Below are positions 1-9,677 of a DNA stretch of 64,000 bases, piece by piece. This DNA comes from Candidatus Kapaibacterium sp. (GTDB taxonomy: Bacteria > Bacteroidota > Ignavibacteria > Kapaibacteriales > UBA2268), in assembly GCA_937927515.1 (NCBI GenBank), contig CALBDO010000002.1, forward strand, positions 263,001 through 327,000, read 5' to 3'. Numbering within the stretch: position 1 is the stretch's first letter; the number at the start of each line of letters is the position of its first letter. Under the pieces are notes generated by a model, which had not been told where the DNA came from, did not search any database, and saw nothing but the letters and a program-made list of their open reading frames with translations. A program made the position numbers and the translations under genes.

Positions 1-1302
1 ATTTCTCAAATGTTCAACATTTGTTTCAAACAAAGGTGACTTCACTTGATTCCAACCAGTCATACCAGGCCGAACCACCAGCCGACGCTTGAATAAGGGT
101 ACCATCCTGCTGTAATTTTCCAGAAAAACGGGGCGCTCTGGCCGAGGTCCAACCAAACTCATCTCGCCTTTGAGGACATTCCAAAATTGCGGAACTTCGT
201 CGATGTGCGTTTTCCTTAAAAAATATCCAACACGAGTGACACGAGGGTCGTTTAAAACTGTTGTTCGGGGTCCAGTTTTTTCTGCATCCGTATACATCGA
301 ACGAAATTTGTAGCAAATAAAAATCTTGCCATTTTTCCCCACGCGCTCTTGCTTGTACAATATTGGACCTTTGGAGTCGATTTTAATCAAAATTGCAACC
401 AAAATCCAAAGTGGTAATCCAAGAATTAACACAAAAGAACTCACCAAGATATCAATCGCTCGCTTCAAAAAAGCTTCCCATGGTCTCAACAATTGTGTGC
501 TAATTTCAATCAATGGTATTGAATAAAGTGGGAATGTTTTGACCAGACCAGTCAACACATCATACAAATCTGGTACAATTTTGACAATGATTTGTCTATC
601 GGCACATTTATTAGCAATATCCAAAATCATCTCGTGGTCTGGTTTGTCTATTGCGATAAATAATTCTGACGGGCGTATTTTGTCGAGCACTGCCTCCAAT
701 TTATCCAAAGGGTAGATGGGAACGTTTGGTGTTTGCGATTCGACTTTGTCATTCAAAAGTACAATAGCTTTAACATCATATCCCCACTCTCGTTGTGTTT
801 GTACCTTTTTGAAAAGTTCGAAAGCCTCGGCTTGGGTGCCAAAAATTACAACCGGAATTTGAATTAATTTCTTCTGCCGAAGATATTTTTGCAATCTTCT
901 TGCAATAAATCTCCCAAGAAGAACAAAGAAAGTTATGTCTATGAAATAGATTAGAAAAAGTAGCCTTGGCCGAGAAGAACTGTCCAAAAAGACAAAGAAA
1001 AACAATAGAAAGTTGAAGAAAAACGAGGTTTTTATCACAGCCAAGAATTCATCGAAAGGGGAGCGGACGAACCAGTTGCGATACAAACCTGCAAAGAAGA
1101 AAGCTATCAACCAGTAGGCAAGAATTATCAAGCCCGTAAAAAATGCATCGGTGAATGATGGATGTAGGTCCGATTCGAACAGACCAGACTCGAATCGTAT
1201 GTAATAGTGAATTATGTAGCTTACCAAAATAGCGAGGATATCGAAAGCCAGTTCAAAAAAAGTTGGTGAGTTTTGTTTTAACTTTTCTTTTAATTTTACC
1301 AT
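1..1302 (-). CDS. Undecaprenyl-phosphate sugar-1-phosphate transferase (initiating exopolysaccharide glycosyltransferase), 3' end cut by window
   Basis: Reading the minus strand from the ATG at 1302 gives 434 codons open to the window edge, so the C-terminus lies outside. Residues 15-130 hold four hydrophobic helices. Residues 145-230 look like the CoA-binding/Rossmann-like domain of polyprenyl glycosylphosphotransferases. From about 275 the bacterial sugar transferase core follows: a membrane helix, then [15 protein letters not shown], and the late motifs [17 protein letters not shown] and SLVGPRPE. Family proteins of this kind run about 460-480 residues, so only some 30-40 are missing. By family it transfers a sugar-1-phosphate to undecaprenyl phosphate at the inner membrane, the first step of repeat-unit assembly. 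Its ATG sits 1 bp after the stop of the upstream glycosyltransferase, making it the fourth visible gene of the export operon. Confidence 0.9.
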   Translation of the reverse strand, partial: MVKLKEKLKQNSPTFFELAFDILAILVSYIIHYYIRFESGLFESDLHPSFTDAFFTGLIILAYWLIAFFFAGLYRNWFVRSPFDEFLAVIKTSFFFNFLLFFFVFLDSSSRPRLLFLIYFIDITFFVLLGRFIARRLQKYLRQKKLIQIPVVIFGTQAEAFELFKKVQTQREWGYDVKAIVLLNDKVESQTPNVPIYPLDKLEAVLDKIRPSELFIAIDKPDHEMILDIANKCADRQIIVKIVPDLYDVLTGLVKTFPLYSIPLIEISTQLLRPWEAFLKRAIDILVSSFVLILGLPLWILVAILIKIDSKGPILYKQERVGKNGKIFICYKFRSMYTDAEKTGPRTTVLNDPRVTRVGYFLRKTHIDEVPQFWNVLKGEMSLVGPRPERPVFLENYSRMVPLFKRRLVVRPGMTGWNQVKSPLFETNVEHLRN

Positions 1303-1303
1303 A

Positions 1304-2452
1304 TCAATTTTCTAAGCGTTCGAGTGTCCAACTTGAATTTTGTTTACCAGTGAACGCACGGAAGATGCCAGCAATAGTTCCAGCAAAAGAAAACAATACA
1401 TACAAAGGCATAGTGAATTTCCTTCGTCCCCATTTCAAATCCAGGAGACTTAATAGTGTAAGAAGTAAAAAAACTGCAATTATTGAAAAACCCAACAACT
1501 TAATCCAAGAGAATTCTGTAAAAAGAAGTAAAAAAATTGCAAGCAAAAAGAACAAAGGACTGAACCATCGAAGCAATTTGTGCGAAATCACCATGAAAGC
1601 AAACCAAGGATTAAGAAAGATTCGACGAGCAGCGAGGATTGCAGAAATGCCACCAGCAGAGAACCGCATTTTTCGGTGATATTCCTTCCAGACTTCGTCT
1701 CGCTGGCGAATATCTGTTGCAAGAACATCACTGGCATAGACCATTCTTTTGCCTTTCGAAACAACTTCCAAAAGGATAAAAAAATCATCACACACTTTGT
1801 CGTTTGGTATCTTGGGAATTAATTCCTTTCGAACTGCATAGCACGGGCCCATACTATTAACGGTGGCGAAAATATCACTCTCCCATTTCCTGATTTTGCT
1901 AAAGAAGCCGTGAAATTGACTGTCCTGGATTGTGTACTGGGATACTTTTTTATGAGCTAATTCTACGTTTGCTAATACTCCACCAATCGTTTCATCCGAA
2001 AAGTAGGACACCATCTTGTGCAGAGTCCCTTTCTCCAGCCTAATGTCGGCATCTAAAAAAAGAACAATCTGGTTCTTTGCCTTTGCAATCAATTGATTCA
2101 AAACAAAATTCTTGCCACTTCGTGGAAATACGTAAAACTCAACAAAGTCGTGCAATCGAGATAACTCCTCGAGTTTAAGATTGGTACCATCGGTAGAGCC
2201 GTCTGAACCAAATATCATTTGAATCTTCGAAAGCGGATAGCCAGAGTTTACAACAGAAGTCACAAGGGGAACCAAATTGTTTTCCTCATTGTGCACTGGA
2301 GTAATAATAGTAATCTCGGGTTCAAAATTTGGGTCTACTTGAACAGGTCTTTTAAAGAATTTGCTCAATAGCGATATGAAAACTGGATAGATTATAAAAG
2401 GATATCCAGCTACACACAATACACAAATCAATAAAATTTCAACTGCATCCAT
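1304..2452 (-). CDS. Family 2 glycosyltransferase, membrane-anchored
   Basis: This 382-residue protein has an N-terminal helix (about 4-27), a GT-A glycosyltransferase domain (about 46-270) and three C-terminal membrane helices (about 295-312, 317-337, 346-365), the layout of processive or membrane-bound GT2 enzymes. Visible motifs are TPVHNEENN at 51-59, GSDGSTDGT at 82-90, the metal/nucleotide-binding DADIR at 134-138, an acidic CDD near 221-223 and a RKMRF segment near 260 that stands where QxxRW-type motifs occur. It presumably adds a sugar to the lipid-linked repeat unit started by the neighbouring sugar transferase. The donor and acceptor cannot be read from the sequence. It lies 2 bp downstream of the Wzi-like gene in the same operon. 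Confidence 0.88.
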   Translation of the reverse strand: MDAVEILLICVLCVAGYPFIIYPVFISLLSKFFKRPVQVDPNFEPEITIITPVHNEENNLVPLVTSVVNSGYPLSKIQMIFGSDGSTDGTNLKLEELSRLHDFVEFYVFPRSGKNFVLNQLIAKAKNQIVLFLDADIRLEKGTLHKMVSYFSDETIGGVLANVELAHKKVSQYTIQDSQFHGFFSKIRKWESDIFATVNSMGPCYAVRKELIPKIPNDKVCDDFFILLEVVSKGKRMVYASDVLATDIRQRDEVWKEYHRKMRFSAGGISAILAARRIFLNPWFAFMVISHKLLRWFSPLFFLLAIFLLLFTEFSWIKLLGFSIIAVFLLLTLLSLLDLKWGRRKFTMPLYVLFSFAGTIAGIFRAFTGKQNSSWTLERLEN

Positions 2453-2454
2453 TG

Positions 2455-4104
2455 CTAAAAGTCCTCGAAGCGAAATATAATTTTGGCAATTAAATAGCCC
2501 TTTTGGTTCTGTTCTTTTCGATAATCAATAGTTAATTGGAGATTAAAATTACGAATAATTTCCAAGCCCCAGTAGATAGAAGCCACGAAGCTATCCATAC
2601 GGATACCATCGAGAAATAAGACACGGTCGCTGTCTGTTGGAGAATGGTTCACATTGTAGTCGCCACCGACATTACGAACAACTTTACCAGAGCTATCGAT
2701 TTCGTTTGCACCGTGTCGAACATAGGAAAGTTTGAGAATAATTGGATAGCGACCGAGCGAAAAATTCTTTATAGAAATGGCAATTTCATCTGAATTTGGA
2801 TAGAGATATGTTCCAATTAGCCGACCATCATTTGTCCTTTTGTTTATATTATTGAAATGGGTGAACATGTAGGGCTCTACACGGGTGTATTCAAAGGCGA
2901 AATCTGTCGAAAAGGGCAGCGAATAGATTGCACCAATGTTCCAGGCGGTTTTATTGCCCCAAAAGTTTTTTCCTATTTCAGAAAAAATCATGTCCTCCAT
3001 CATCCATGTACCGAGAATCTGGAAATTTCGAAACGGATTCCATTCGAAAGCAAAACCCATAGTAGCCTTGTCTCGGTCGTGAAGTGAATGTTCGACTGAT
3101 TTTAAAAATGTAAATGGATTTAAATACGCAAGTTCAAAATTTCTTTCCGAATAAACAATTGTTTCGAAATATGTAAAATTCAGCTTGCGAAATTGAAAAG
3201 TTGCGCTATGGAGGACCATATACTTCGAGGGAATGATAGCCGATGAGCCAGCCTGGGTAGGTGTTATAGGTTCGGCAATCAAGCTGAAATGCGAAAAATT
3301 GTACTTAAAATTTTTAAACATTACACCCAAGAATAGCTCATCCATCGGCGGGGCATTGTCGGAAACAACTAAACTTTGAGTGACTCCGGAACCAAGAAAA
3401 CGAGTTTCTCGGGCTATACCACCGTAAAACCAATTACTTTGATATCTAATGTGAGACTCCACCAAATCGAAATCACTGTTTAGAAGTGTAAATTTAACAC
3501 TGTTCGCCAAGGTTTTATCTTCTTGAATTCCAAAGGACTTATCTCCAGAAAAAAACTTGCCGTTGGTTGCCTGAATGTAGTATCCTAAACAAGAGTCCAG
3601 AGTACCATAAACACGAAAACCTAAATTCCCATAATTGGCATTGAGTTGGTTTGTTCCCTCTCCAAACTTTGCAACAGAACGAATCGAGCCAAGTGGTTTT
3701 ACGCTTACATAATTTTTTTCCCTACCGTAATGATATAAAAACTTTTCATCATCAGAGAATAATCGAAGAGACAGCACTTGCACAGTATCAGTAGCGCTTG
3801 GAATGAGAACAGCATTATTTCTGTTCATTACTTCAAACTCCACGAGATATTTATCCAGCAATTTCCTTTCGTAATGATTTAAATAGCTTTGCTTCGACTG
3901 TACTTCTCGAAGAATAGTCCGAATCTCGCTCAAAGAAAAGGGAATTTTGAAGAAGCTTCGGGCATCGACTAAGCCACGTACTTGTAAATGCTTTAAAAAA
4001 TGATAAACTGGGTTTGTAACGGGAACATTTTCTACTTGAGAAAGTATCGTACGAGGCAAAAAGAGGAAGAAAAACATTATTCGAACGCAAAATTTTCTGA
4101 ACAT
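2455..4104 (-). CDS. Capsule assembly Wzi-like outer-membrane beta-barrel protein
   Basis: A 549-residue protein with a hydrophobic export signal in the first ~22 residues, a small helical N-terminal region (about 25-100, with PVYHFLKHLQVRGL and an FSLSEIRTIL segment typical of Wzi-like proteins of this phylum), and a long alternating hydrophobic/polar beta-rich region ending in aromatic residues (IIFRFEDF). That pattern fits the Wzi capsule-assembly family, outer-membrane barrels that hold or organise surface polysaccharide. The start codon overlaps the stop of the upstream SLBB gene by one base (TAATG), so translation is probably coupled. Assignment rests on overall pattern and context. A generic outer-membrane barrel is the alternative. 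Confidence 0.72.
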   Translation of the reverse strand: MFRKFCVRIMFFFLFLPRTILSQVENVPVTNPVYHFLKHLQVRGLVDARSFFKIPFSLSEIRTILREVQSKQSYLNHYERKLLDKYLVEFEVMNRNNAVLIPSATDTVQVLSLRLFSDDEKFLYHYGREKNYVSVKPLGSIRSVAKFGEGTNQLNANYGNLGFRVYGTLDSCLGYYIQATNGKFFSGDKSFGIQEDKTLANSVKFTLLNSDFDLVESHIRYQSNWFYGGIARETRFLGSGVTQSLVVSDNAPPMDELFLGVMFKNFKYNFSHFSLIAEPITPTQAGSSAIIPSKYMVLHSATFQFRKLNFTYFETIVYSERNFELAYLNPFTFLKSVEHSLHDRDKATMGFAFEWNPFRNFQILGTWMMEDMIFSEIGKNFWGNKTAWNIGAIYSLPFSTDFAFEYTRVEPYMFTHFNNINKRTNDGRLIGTYLYPNSDEIAISIKNFSLGRYPIILKLSYVRHGANEIDSSGKVVRNVGGDYNVNHSPTDSDRVLFLDGIRMDSFVASIYWGLEIIRNFNLQLTIDYRKEQNQKGYLIAKIIFRFEDF

Positions 4105-5828
4105 TAATTTCTCCGAGAAGTTAAGTTGATTATCAAATATGTTAAACTTATTAAAGTGGCAATACCTGTTGCAATCAGGCTATAATACTGATACTCTGTC
4201 CCTGGGGGATAATCGGGCGAGCCCGGCACGTAAATCTCATCGCCATCGAACAAAGCAATCTTTTTGGGCTCTAACCAAACTTTCTGCGGACCACGAATAA
4301 TACGAACTCTCGATTTATTGGCTGTCGGCAGATAACCGCCAGCTCTCTGGATAAACCATTCGACATCTCTACCTTCCTCGTATGAAACAAAGCCAGGGTT
4401 TTTCACTTGGCCCCAAACATAAATGCTCCCACTACCCTTCTGGAACACCACCAAATCCCCATCGGCGAGAAGAATATTTTGCTCGAGATTCTTTTTTTCA
4501 ATCAACTCGTATAAATTGCACGAAACAAAATGCCCCTTTGTGAGTAAATCCATTTTGAATCGCATCGTGTCTTCCATTGTTAAATTGCTCTGCTTAAAGA
4601 TAGAAAACATATCCAGTGTTGGCTCATCCCAAAATTTTCGTCCTTGGTAACTCCTTAGAATAAAAGAACTTGAATATGAGATTTTGCAATTTAGCCCTCC
4701 GGCTAACGACAATAAATCCAATAGTCGAGTTTTTCCTAATTCAATGGGATATAATCCAGGTTTTACAACGCAACCGAAAATTCCCGCTACACCAAATTTA
4801 TTGTTGAATATCGGGGTCTTTTCTCCTACGATTACGGTTGCATAAGGTTCCAGTTCAAAATCTTCTACGACTTGATAAGATGAATCCAGATGAACTTTTC
4901 TCGCCTCTTGTCCATTTATTAACAAAACATTAGAAAAATCAGCAGATTGCTTAAAACCCTTTGCAAATTTCAGTAGGTCCGACAATTTATCGCCCTTTTT
5001 AAAGTAATATTTGCCTGGCTGAACGACAGCCCCAGAAATTGTCGCGTACTCATATTCAACGGGCAAGTACGGAACATAAATCTCATCCCCTTCTCGCACA
5101 TAGGGGTCGAATTCAAATGAACTTCTCGACTTACACAATTCAAGGTCGGAATTTCGAAATCCATACACCTGGTTGTAAATTAAAATATTTCTGCTCGAGT
5201 AGAAAAAATCGCTTGGCAAGCCTTTATCAACAAGTTCGGATTGCCGCTTTCGTTCTAAATCGGAAAAAAGAAGCGAAGTTTCCAGTCTTTTTATAGGCGC
5301 ATCCTGTGTAGTGTATTCTTGATTGGCAATTGCAACGGCATCCGACACTCGGTAGCTCGCTGGTATGTAATAGACACCGGGTTTCTTTACGTTTCCATAG
5401 ACCCTAACCAAACAAATTCTCGGCTTAAAAAGTGATGTAGAAACCGAAGCATTTGGATTGAAACTCTTGACTATCAGCTCTACTTCCTTTTTGACATCGA
5501 GTAATGTTTTGCCACTTACCTTTAAAAAGCCATATCTTGGTAGAATCAATTGTCCATCCGATGATACTTTTGTGATTTCGGGATTTATATTTGTCGGGCT
5601 TATCAATATAGAAAAAAAATCATTAGGACCAACAACATAAAAAGTATCGTTTACAACAGTCGTTACTGGAAAAGTTTCTTTTTCTGTTTGAAGTTGCTGT
5701 TGAAACGTATTTTTAATCTCGTCTCCAATACTTAATTCCTTCTGGTAATTTGGTAACCCAGTTATTTGAGAAACTACTGGGAAGACCGAAAGAAGAAAAC
5801 TGAAAAAAAAACATGAAATTTTCTTCAT
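4104..5828 (-). CDS. Polysaccharide export protein with multiple SLBB domains (Wza-like)
   Basis: This 574-residue protein starts with a signal peptide (hydrophobic 5-20, cleavage near VVSQ). A polysaccharide export (Poly_export) domain follows at about 62-135 (FYVVGPNDFFSI, LPRYGFLKVSG). Four SLBB-type repeats come next, each with a Gly-x-Val-x-x-Pro-Gly core: near GNVKKPGVYY, GAVVQPGKYY, GCVVKPGLYP and GQVKNPGFVS. The C-terminus has a hydrophobic segment (about 548-568) before a basic tail. Proteins of this type form the periplasmic and outer-membrane channel for exopolysaccharide. It is the first gene of the minus-strand operon, with a TAATTTTG promoter-like element 21 bp upstream. No lipobox is seen, unlike E. 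coli Wza. Confidence 0.9.
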   Translation of the reverse strand: MKKISCFFFSFLLSVFPVVSQITGLPNYQKELSIGDEIKNTFQQQLQTEKETFPVTTVVNDTFYVVGPNDFFSILISPTNINPEITKVSSDGQLILPRYGFLKVSGKTLLDVKKEVELIVKSFNPNASVSTSLFKPRICLVRVYGNVKKPGVYYIPASYRVSDAVAIANQEYTTQDAPIKRLETSLLFSDLERKRQSELVDKGLPSDFFYSSRNILIYNQVYGFRNSDLELCKSRSSFEFDPYVREGDEIYVPYLPVEYEYATISGAVVQPGKYYFKKGDKLSDLLKFAKGFKQSADFSNVLLINGQEARKVHLDSSYQVVEDFELEPYATVIVGEKTPIFNNKFGVAGIFGCVVKPGLYPIELGKTRLLDLLSLAGGLNCKISYSSSFILRSYQGRKFWDEPTLDMFSIFKQSNLTMEDTMRFKMDLLTKGHFVSCNLYELIEKKNLEQNILLADGDLVVFQKGSGSIYVWGQVKNPGFVSYEEGRDVEWFIQRAGGYLPTANKSRVRIIRGPQKVWLEPKKIALFDGDEIYVPGSPDYPPGTEYQYYSLIATGIATLISLTYLIINLTSRRN

Positions 5829-5849
5829 TTAAACCTCGATTTAAGTTTA

Positions 5850-5857
5850 CAAAATTA
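5850..5857 (-). promoter_or_regulatory. Bacteroidota-like -7 promoter element (TAATTTTG) for the polysaccharide export operon
   Basis: On the minus strand the eight bases read TAATTTTG, an exact match to the TAnnTTTG -7 element known from Bacteroidota sigma-A promoters. It lies 21 bp upstream of the SLBB gene start. No convincing -33 TTG-type partner was identified. The claim rests on the recurrence of this motif in front of other genes here. Confidence 0.45.
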
Positions 5858-5906
5858 CAAAAAGAATATTTGTTGTTTCTAATTATGTGCTTTTGAGTTA
5901 CTTTAA

Positions 5907-5914
5907 TAATTTTG
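5907..5914 (+). promoter_or_regulatory. Bacteroidota-like -7 promoter element (TAATTTTG) for mtaB
   Basis: TAATTTTG matches TAnnTTTG and lies about 41 bp upstream of the mtaB start codon, in the 127-bp divergent spacer shared with the polysaccharide operon promoter. No clear -33 element is seen. Confidence 0.4.
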
Positions 5915-5955
5915 TGTGTATTCTTTCGTCGATTTAGTCTAAACTAAATTCGACG

Positions 5956-7263
5956 ATGATGAGAGTATCACTATACAATATCGGATGTAAAGTAAATTTT
6001 GCCGAGCTTTCACAAATACAAAAACAATTCGAGCAACTCGGTGCCGAGGTGGTGCAGTTCGGCGAGCCTTGCGATACTTTCATAATAAACACTTGCACGG
6101 TTACCAGTATGGCAGAAGCAGATTGTAGAAAAATTATTCGGCGTGCTCTGAAAATCAATCCAAATGCTTTCATTGCGGTTACTGGCTGCTATGCCCAGAT
6201 AAAGCCCGAGGAGATTGCCAAAATCGCTGGTGTAGATGCTATTTTTGGGACTAAATTCAAGTTCGACATACCAATTTTAATTGAAAAATTTGAAAAAAGC
6301 GAAAAGCCCAAAATATTTGTTTCAGATTTAGACGGCAGTCTTCCTTATCATTACGCTGTTAGTACCGACAATGAAAGCCGAACTCGTGTCGTATTGAAAA
6401 TCCAGGACGGTTGCGATTATAGTTGCACATATTGCATCATTCCAACTGCAAGAGGCAAAAGCCGAAGTATGCCATTTGAAGCTTTGAAGCAAAAAATTAT
6501 AGAATTAAATGAGACCGACTACGAGGAAGTAGTAATCTCTGGCGTTAACGTTGGGGAATATAGAGACCCCTCTGGAAAGACGTTCCTCGACGTCGTTAGA
6601 TTAATCGAAGAGATTGAACCCAAGCAAAGATATAGAATTTCCTCTATTGAACCGAATAAACTCAAAGAAGAAATCATTGAAATAATCAGTAAATCCAAAA
6701 CATTCTGTCCACATTTTCATATTCCATTGCAAAGTGGCTCCGACACTGTACTCAAATTAATGCAGAGACGATATAACACCAGAAGATACGCCGAGGTTGT
6801 TTACAACATAAAGGACAAAATGCCAAATGCCTGTATTGGTGTCGACGTAATAACTGGTTTTCCCGGTGAAACAGATGAACTGTTCGACGAGACTTATAAT
6901 TTTTTGGAACGATTGCCAATTTCATATCTACACGTATTTACATATTCAGACCGTAATGGTACAAAAGCAAGTCGAATGGAAGAGAAAGTCCCCCACGAAA
7001 TTAAAAAGGACCGAACAAGAATCCTACGAAAGCTTTCAGATTACAAAAAAAGGCTGTTTTACGAATCTCAACTTGGCAATACTTTTAGTGTCGTCCCAGA
7101 GGAATATCTAACAGAAGATGGTAGATGGAAAGGATGGACAGAGAACTATATTCGATGTGAATTCATAGCGCCGAAGGAATTAAGCAAAAAAAGAGTTCCC
7201 GTAAGACTGCAAAGCGTTTTAGGAGACTCTTGTCTTGGTATTTTAGAAGATGAATTCAAATAA
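5956..7263 (+). CDS. mtaB: tRNA t6A37 methylthiotransferase MtaB (radical SAM)
   Basis: 435 residues with the three-domain layout of the MiaB/RimO/MtaB family. The N-terminal UPF0004 domain has cluster cysteines C11, C47 and C78. The radical SAM domain carries CxxxCxxC at C153, C157 and C160 (within GCDYSCTYCI), followed by PTARG, and a C-terminal TRAM-like region. The opening sequence (YNIGCKVNFAE) is characteristic of the MtaB/YqeV branch, not MiaB. By family it converts t6A to ms2t6A at position 37 of ANN-decoding tRNAs. Two consecutive ATGs (5956, 5959) are possible starts. The convergent neighbour tsaE, 11 bp away, belongs to the pathway that makes its substrate base. Confidence 0.92.
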   Translation: MMRVSLYNIGCKVNFAELSQIQKQFEQLGAEVVQFGEPCDTFIINTCTVTSMAEADCRKIIRRALKINPNAFIAVTGCYAQIKPEEIAKIAGVDAIFGTKFKFDIPILIEKFEKSEKPKIFVSDLDGSLPYHYAVSTDNESRTRVVLKIQDGCDYSCTYCIIPTARGKSRSMPFEALKQKIIELNETDYEEVVISGVNVGEYRDPSGKTFLDVVRLIEEIEPKQRYRISSIEPNKLKEEIIEIISKSKTFCPHFHIPLQSGSDTVLKLMQRRYNTRRYAEVVYNIKDKMPNACIGVDVITGFPGETDELFDETYNFLERLPISYLHVFTYSDRNGTKASRMEEKVPHEIKKDRTRILRKLSDYKKRLFYESQLGNTFSVVPEEYLTEDGRWKGWTENYIRCEFIAPKELSKKRVPVRLQSVLGDSCLGILEDEFK

Positions 7264-7274
7264 AACAGTGTGCA

Positions 7275-7727
7275 TCATTCAATCTTATCTATTGTAATTC
7301 TTCTATGGTTTTCATTATCCGCCAAAGTTTCGAGCAAAACGAGATAATGAGGTTTTGGTATCAATTCCTTCGCTTTGTCTGCCCACTCAATTAGAATTAT
7401 TGCATTCGGGGTAGACGTAGCTTCGATGAAACCAATTTCGATAAGTTCATTTAAGTTCTTTATCCGATACAAATCAAGATGAATTATAGTTAATTCCGAA
7501 TGGTTTAGGTAACCAGTATACTGGTTCATAATCGTAAAAGTAGGACTGGTAATAATTTCCTCAACTTTAAAAAAATTGCAAATCCCCTTGATGAAAAGAG
7601 TTTTCCCCGAACCAAGCTCTCCGAGGAAAGCAACAATGTCTCCGATTTGAAGTTCTTTGCTGAATTCTAAAGCTGCGGACAAGGTATCGGCTTCGCTATG
7701 AGAGTAAATTACTTTCTTGGAGTACAT
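7275..7727 (-). CDS. tsaE: tRNA threonylcarbamoyladenosine biosynthesis ATPase TsaE
   Basis: 150 residues, the normal length for TsaE. The Walker A motif GELGSGKT spans residues 36-43. SPTFTIMNQY is the usual switch-like segment, HLDLYRI is the conserved HxDxYR motif, and LIEWADK matches the EWA motif near the C-terminus. TsaE partners with TsaB and TsaD to form t6A on tRNA. TsaB and TsaD are not in the window. The gene lies 3 bp downstream of a DUF4139-like secreted protein on the same strand and converges on mtaB. Confidence 0.93.
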   Translation of the reverse strand: MYSKKVIYSHSEADTLSAALEFSKELQIGDIVAFLGELGSGKTLFIKGICNFFKVEEIITSPTFTIMNQYTGYLNHSELTIIHLDLYRIKNLNELIEIGFIEATSTPNAIILIEWADKAKELIPKPHYLVLLETLADNENHRRITIDKIE

Positions 7728-7730
7728 GGA

Positions 7731-9095
7731 TTATTCCCCAGCTTGGACTGCAAATCTCAACTCGACAGAGGAATTGGGTTTAATTGGAATGTTGAAAACT
7801 AATCTGCTTGATTCTTCGGCTTGTGGCTTAAAATTAGTGCTAACTAAAGAGAGAGGTTTGGTGTCGAAGTATTCAATTACGACCGAAGCTTCCTTGTTTT
7901 TAAAATTGTAACAAACAACAGTATATCGCCTTTCGCCGAGGGTAGTTGAATATTGAATATGCTCGGCTTTTTTTACCTCGACAGCCAAGTCCGAGACATT
8001 CCCTGCATTCAACACTGCTACGTCGCCAATAGGGATAGATTGAATTTCGCTGCTACCTACGAATTCAAGCCCAGTTTTGCTTTGGGTGTACAAGTCTACA
8101 ATTCCTTTAGGAAGTAATCTACCAAGATTATTTTCTTTCTTATTTGTGAAGGAAATCTCTATCAAAGGCTTATCCTTTTTGTTTAATACTGGATAAATCC
8201 CCAAAACATACTTGTAGGTTTTTTTGTATGGCACATCCAGTGCTTTGAAAATATTGAGTAATTTTGTTTCACTATTTTTCAAATTTACCTTCGACGGAAA
8301 AGTATACTCAAAAAAATCAAATAATTGCTCTTCTTGCTCAAATTTAAAATTTACTGTTCTTGCGGTCATCATCTCTAAACCTGCATTCACATACTGTACG
8401 GGAGAGGACAAGACATTGAGTTTGCCTTCGACCAACTTAAGGTTTACATTTTCAAAGTTGATTCCAGAATTATTTGTGATGGAGGCAAAGGCGTTCAAGG
8501 ATAGTCTTTCTTTTTCATCGTCGAGATATATGAAATATTTTCCAGACCAATTAATTCCAATTGTATGATAGACGAGTTCTCCAGAATTTTGTCCAATTTT
8601 CTCAGGCTTGACAAACCAAACGAGCTTGGACTTTTCCGGTTCAGGGTAAGGATGATTCTCGAAAACAAGTGTGTACCCCTCGAGGTCCTTGATATATACT
8701 GTTTTCTGCTCATTTGTATTAAGAATAAAGCCAAAGTCGGAGAAATGCACGAGTTTGCCTTTGAAACTTTGCCCATTCGGAGCGAAAACTGTCACATTTA
8801 CCCCGATTGCTTTATCCTTCCAAAGGGTATTTTGGTCTAAAGGCTGGGAAAAACTTTGCTCCAATATCTCACCTCTGGTAGTTAAAGAAAGAGAGTAAGG
8901 GATAACATTTGAAGATGGAATTACAAAATTTAGGAAACCAGGGGAAGTGGTTAAATTGAACTCCACTTTTTGACGAATGCTAGCATAATTATTCTGATAA
9001 ATTGTAACACTGGTTTCAGTTGGAACAAGTTCTTGCGATAGTAGAGTGTTGTAAAACAACAGAAGAACGAGGAAAAAATAAAATAAAAATTTCAT
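7731..9095 (-). CDS. Secreted DUF4139-like protein of unknown function
   Basis: A 454-residue protein with an N-terminal signal peptide (about 1-20). The body is beta-rich, with an early segment resembling the N-terminal domain of DUF4139 proteins (ETSVTIYQNNYASI, VIPYSLSL) and a later region with many short alternating strands and a long KPNSSVELRF end. Family members are periplasmic or surface proteins whose biochemical role is not established. There are no catalytic motifs and no lipobox. It is probably co-transcribed with tsaE, 3 bp downstream. The kdsC gene runs divergently from a start 50 bp away. Confidence 0.55.
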   Translation of the reverse strand: MKFLFYFFLVLLLFYNTLLSQELVPTETSVTIYQNNYASIRQKVEFNLTTSPGFLNFVIPSSNVIPYSLSLTTRGEILEQSFSQPLDQNTLWKDKAIGVNVTVFAPNGQSFKGKLVHFSDFGFILNTNEQKTVYIKDLEGYTLVFENHPYPEPEKSKLVWFVKPEKIGQNSGELVYHTIGINWSGKYFIYLDDEKERLSLNAFASITNNSGINFENVNLKLVEGKLNVLSSPVQYVNAGLEMMTARTVNFKFEQEEQLFDFFEYTFPSKVNLKNSETKLLNIFKALDVPYKKTYKYVLGIYPVLNKKDKPLIEISFTNKKENNLGRLLPKGIVDLYTQSKTGLEFVGSSEIQSIPIGDVAVLNAGNVSDLAVEVKKAEHIQYSTTLGERRYTVVCYNFKNKEASVVIEYFDTKPLSLVSTNFKPQAEESSRLVFNIPIKPNSSVELRFAVQAGE

Positions 9096-9145
9096 ACCAG
9101 CCTCTTAACTCTTTTATTAAATTGCAAAATAACAAAAACAAAATT

Positions 9146-9664
9146 ATGGAAAATCAGATTTTTGATAAACTTAAAAGTGTAAAGCTTCTGGTTATGGATG
9201 TCGACGGCACATTAACCGATGGAAAGGTATATTATTCCAAGGACGGAGAAGAATTAAAAGCTTTCTGCATTCGCGATGGTATGGGCATAGAGCTTCTGCA
9301 CAATTATGGAATAGGGACTTGCATCATCACCACCGAAACATCCCAAATCGTAACTGCGCGCGCTTCAAAATTGCGAATAGACCACGTAATTTTGGGCTCC
9401 AAGAATAAATTGAAAGACCTGGAGGAATTATGTAACGAATTGAACATAACCCTCGAGGAAGTTGCTTACATCGGAGACGATATAAATGATATCAGCGCAA
9501 TTGAAAAGGTTGGATTTTCTGCTTGTCCATCGGATGCAATAAAATATGTTAGAGAGAAAGTCGACTATATTTGTAGTAATAAAGGTGGTAATGGAGCAGT
9601 AAGGGAATTTATAGAGTTGTTATTAATTTCACAAGGGAAAGAAATTGTGTTTCAAATTAAATAA
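9146..9664 (+). CDS. kdsC: KdsC-type HAD phosphatase (3-deoxy-D-manno-octulosonate 8-phosphate phosphatase)
   Basis: 172 residues, the size of KdsC. HAD motif I is DVDGT at residues 18-22 (nucleophile D18, acid D20) and motif IV is GDDINDI at 110-116. There is no cap domain between them, as in the C0 KdsC subfamily, which acts as a tetramer. It would hydrolyse Kdo-8-phosphate in Kdo synthesis for LPS. Related CMP-sugar-locus phosphatases share this fold, so specificity is inferred. The frame is open upstream to 9020, but the ATG at 9146 is chosen because the upstream part overlaps the divergent DUF4139 gene and has no family similarity. It heads a plus-strand gene run reaching 13172. Confidence 0.82.
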   Translation: MENQIFDKLKSVKLLVMDVDGTLTDGKVYYSKDGEELKAFCIRDGMGIELLHNYGIGTCIITTETSQIVTARASKLRIDHVILGSKNKLKDLEELCNELNITLEEVAYIGDDINDISAIEKVGFSACPSDAIKYVREKVDYICSNKGGNGAVREFIELLLISQGKEIVFQIK

Positions 9665-9677
9665 ATAAGGAGGTGAA

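Noticed and set aside
9020-9145. Upstream in-frame extension of kdsC
   Set aside because: The extra 42 residues overlap the divergent DUF4139-like gene and show no family similarity; the ATG at 9146 starts at the conserved HAD domain.
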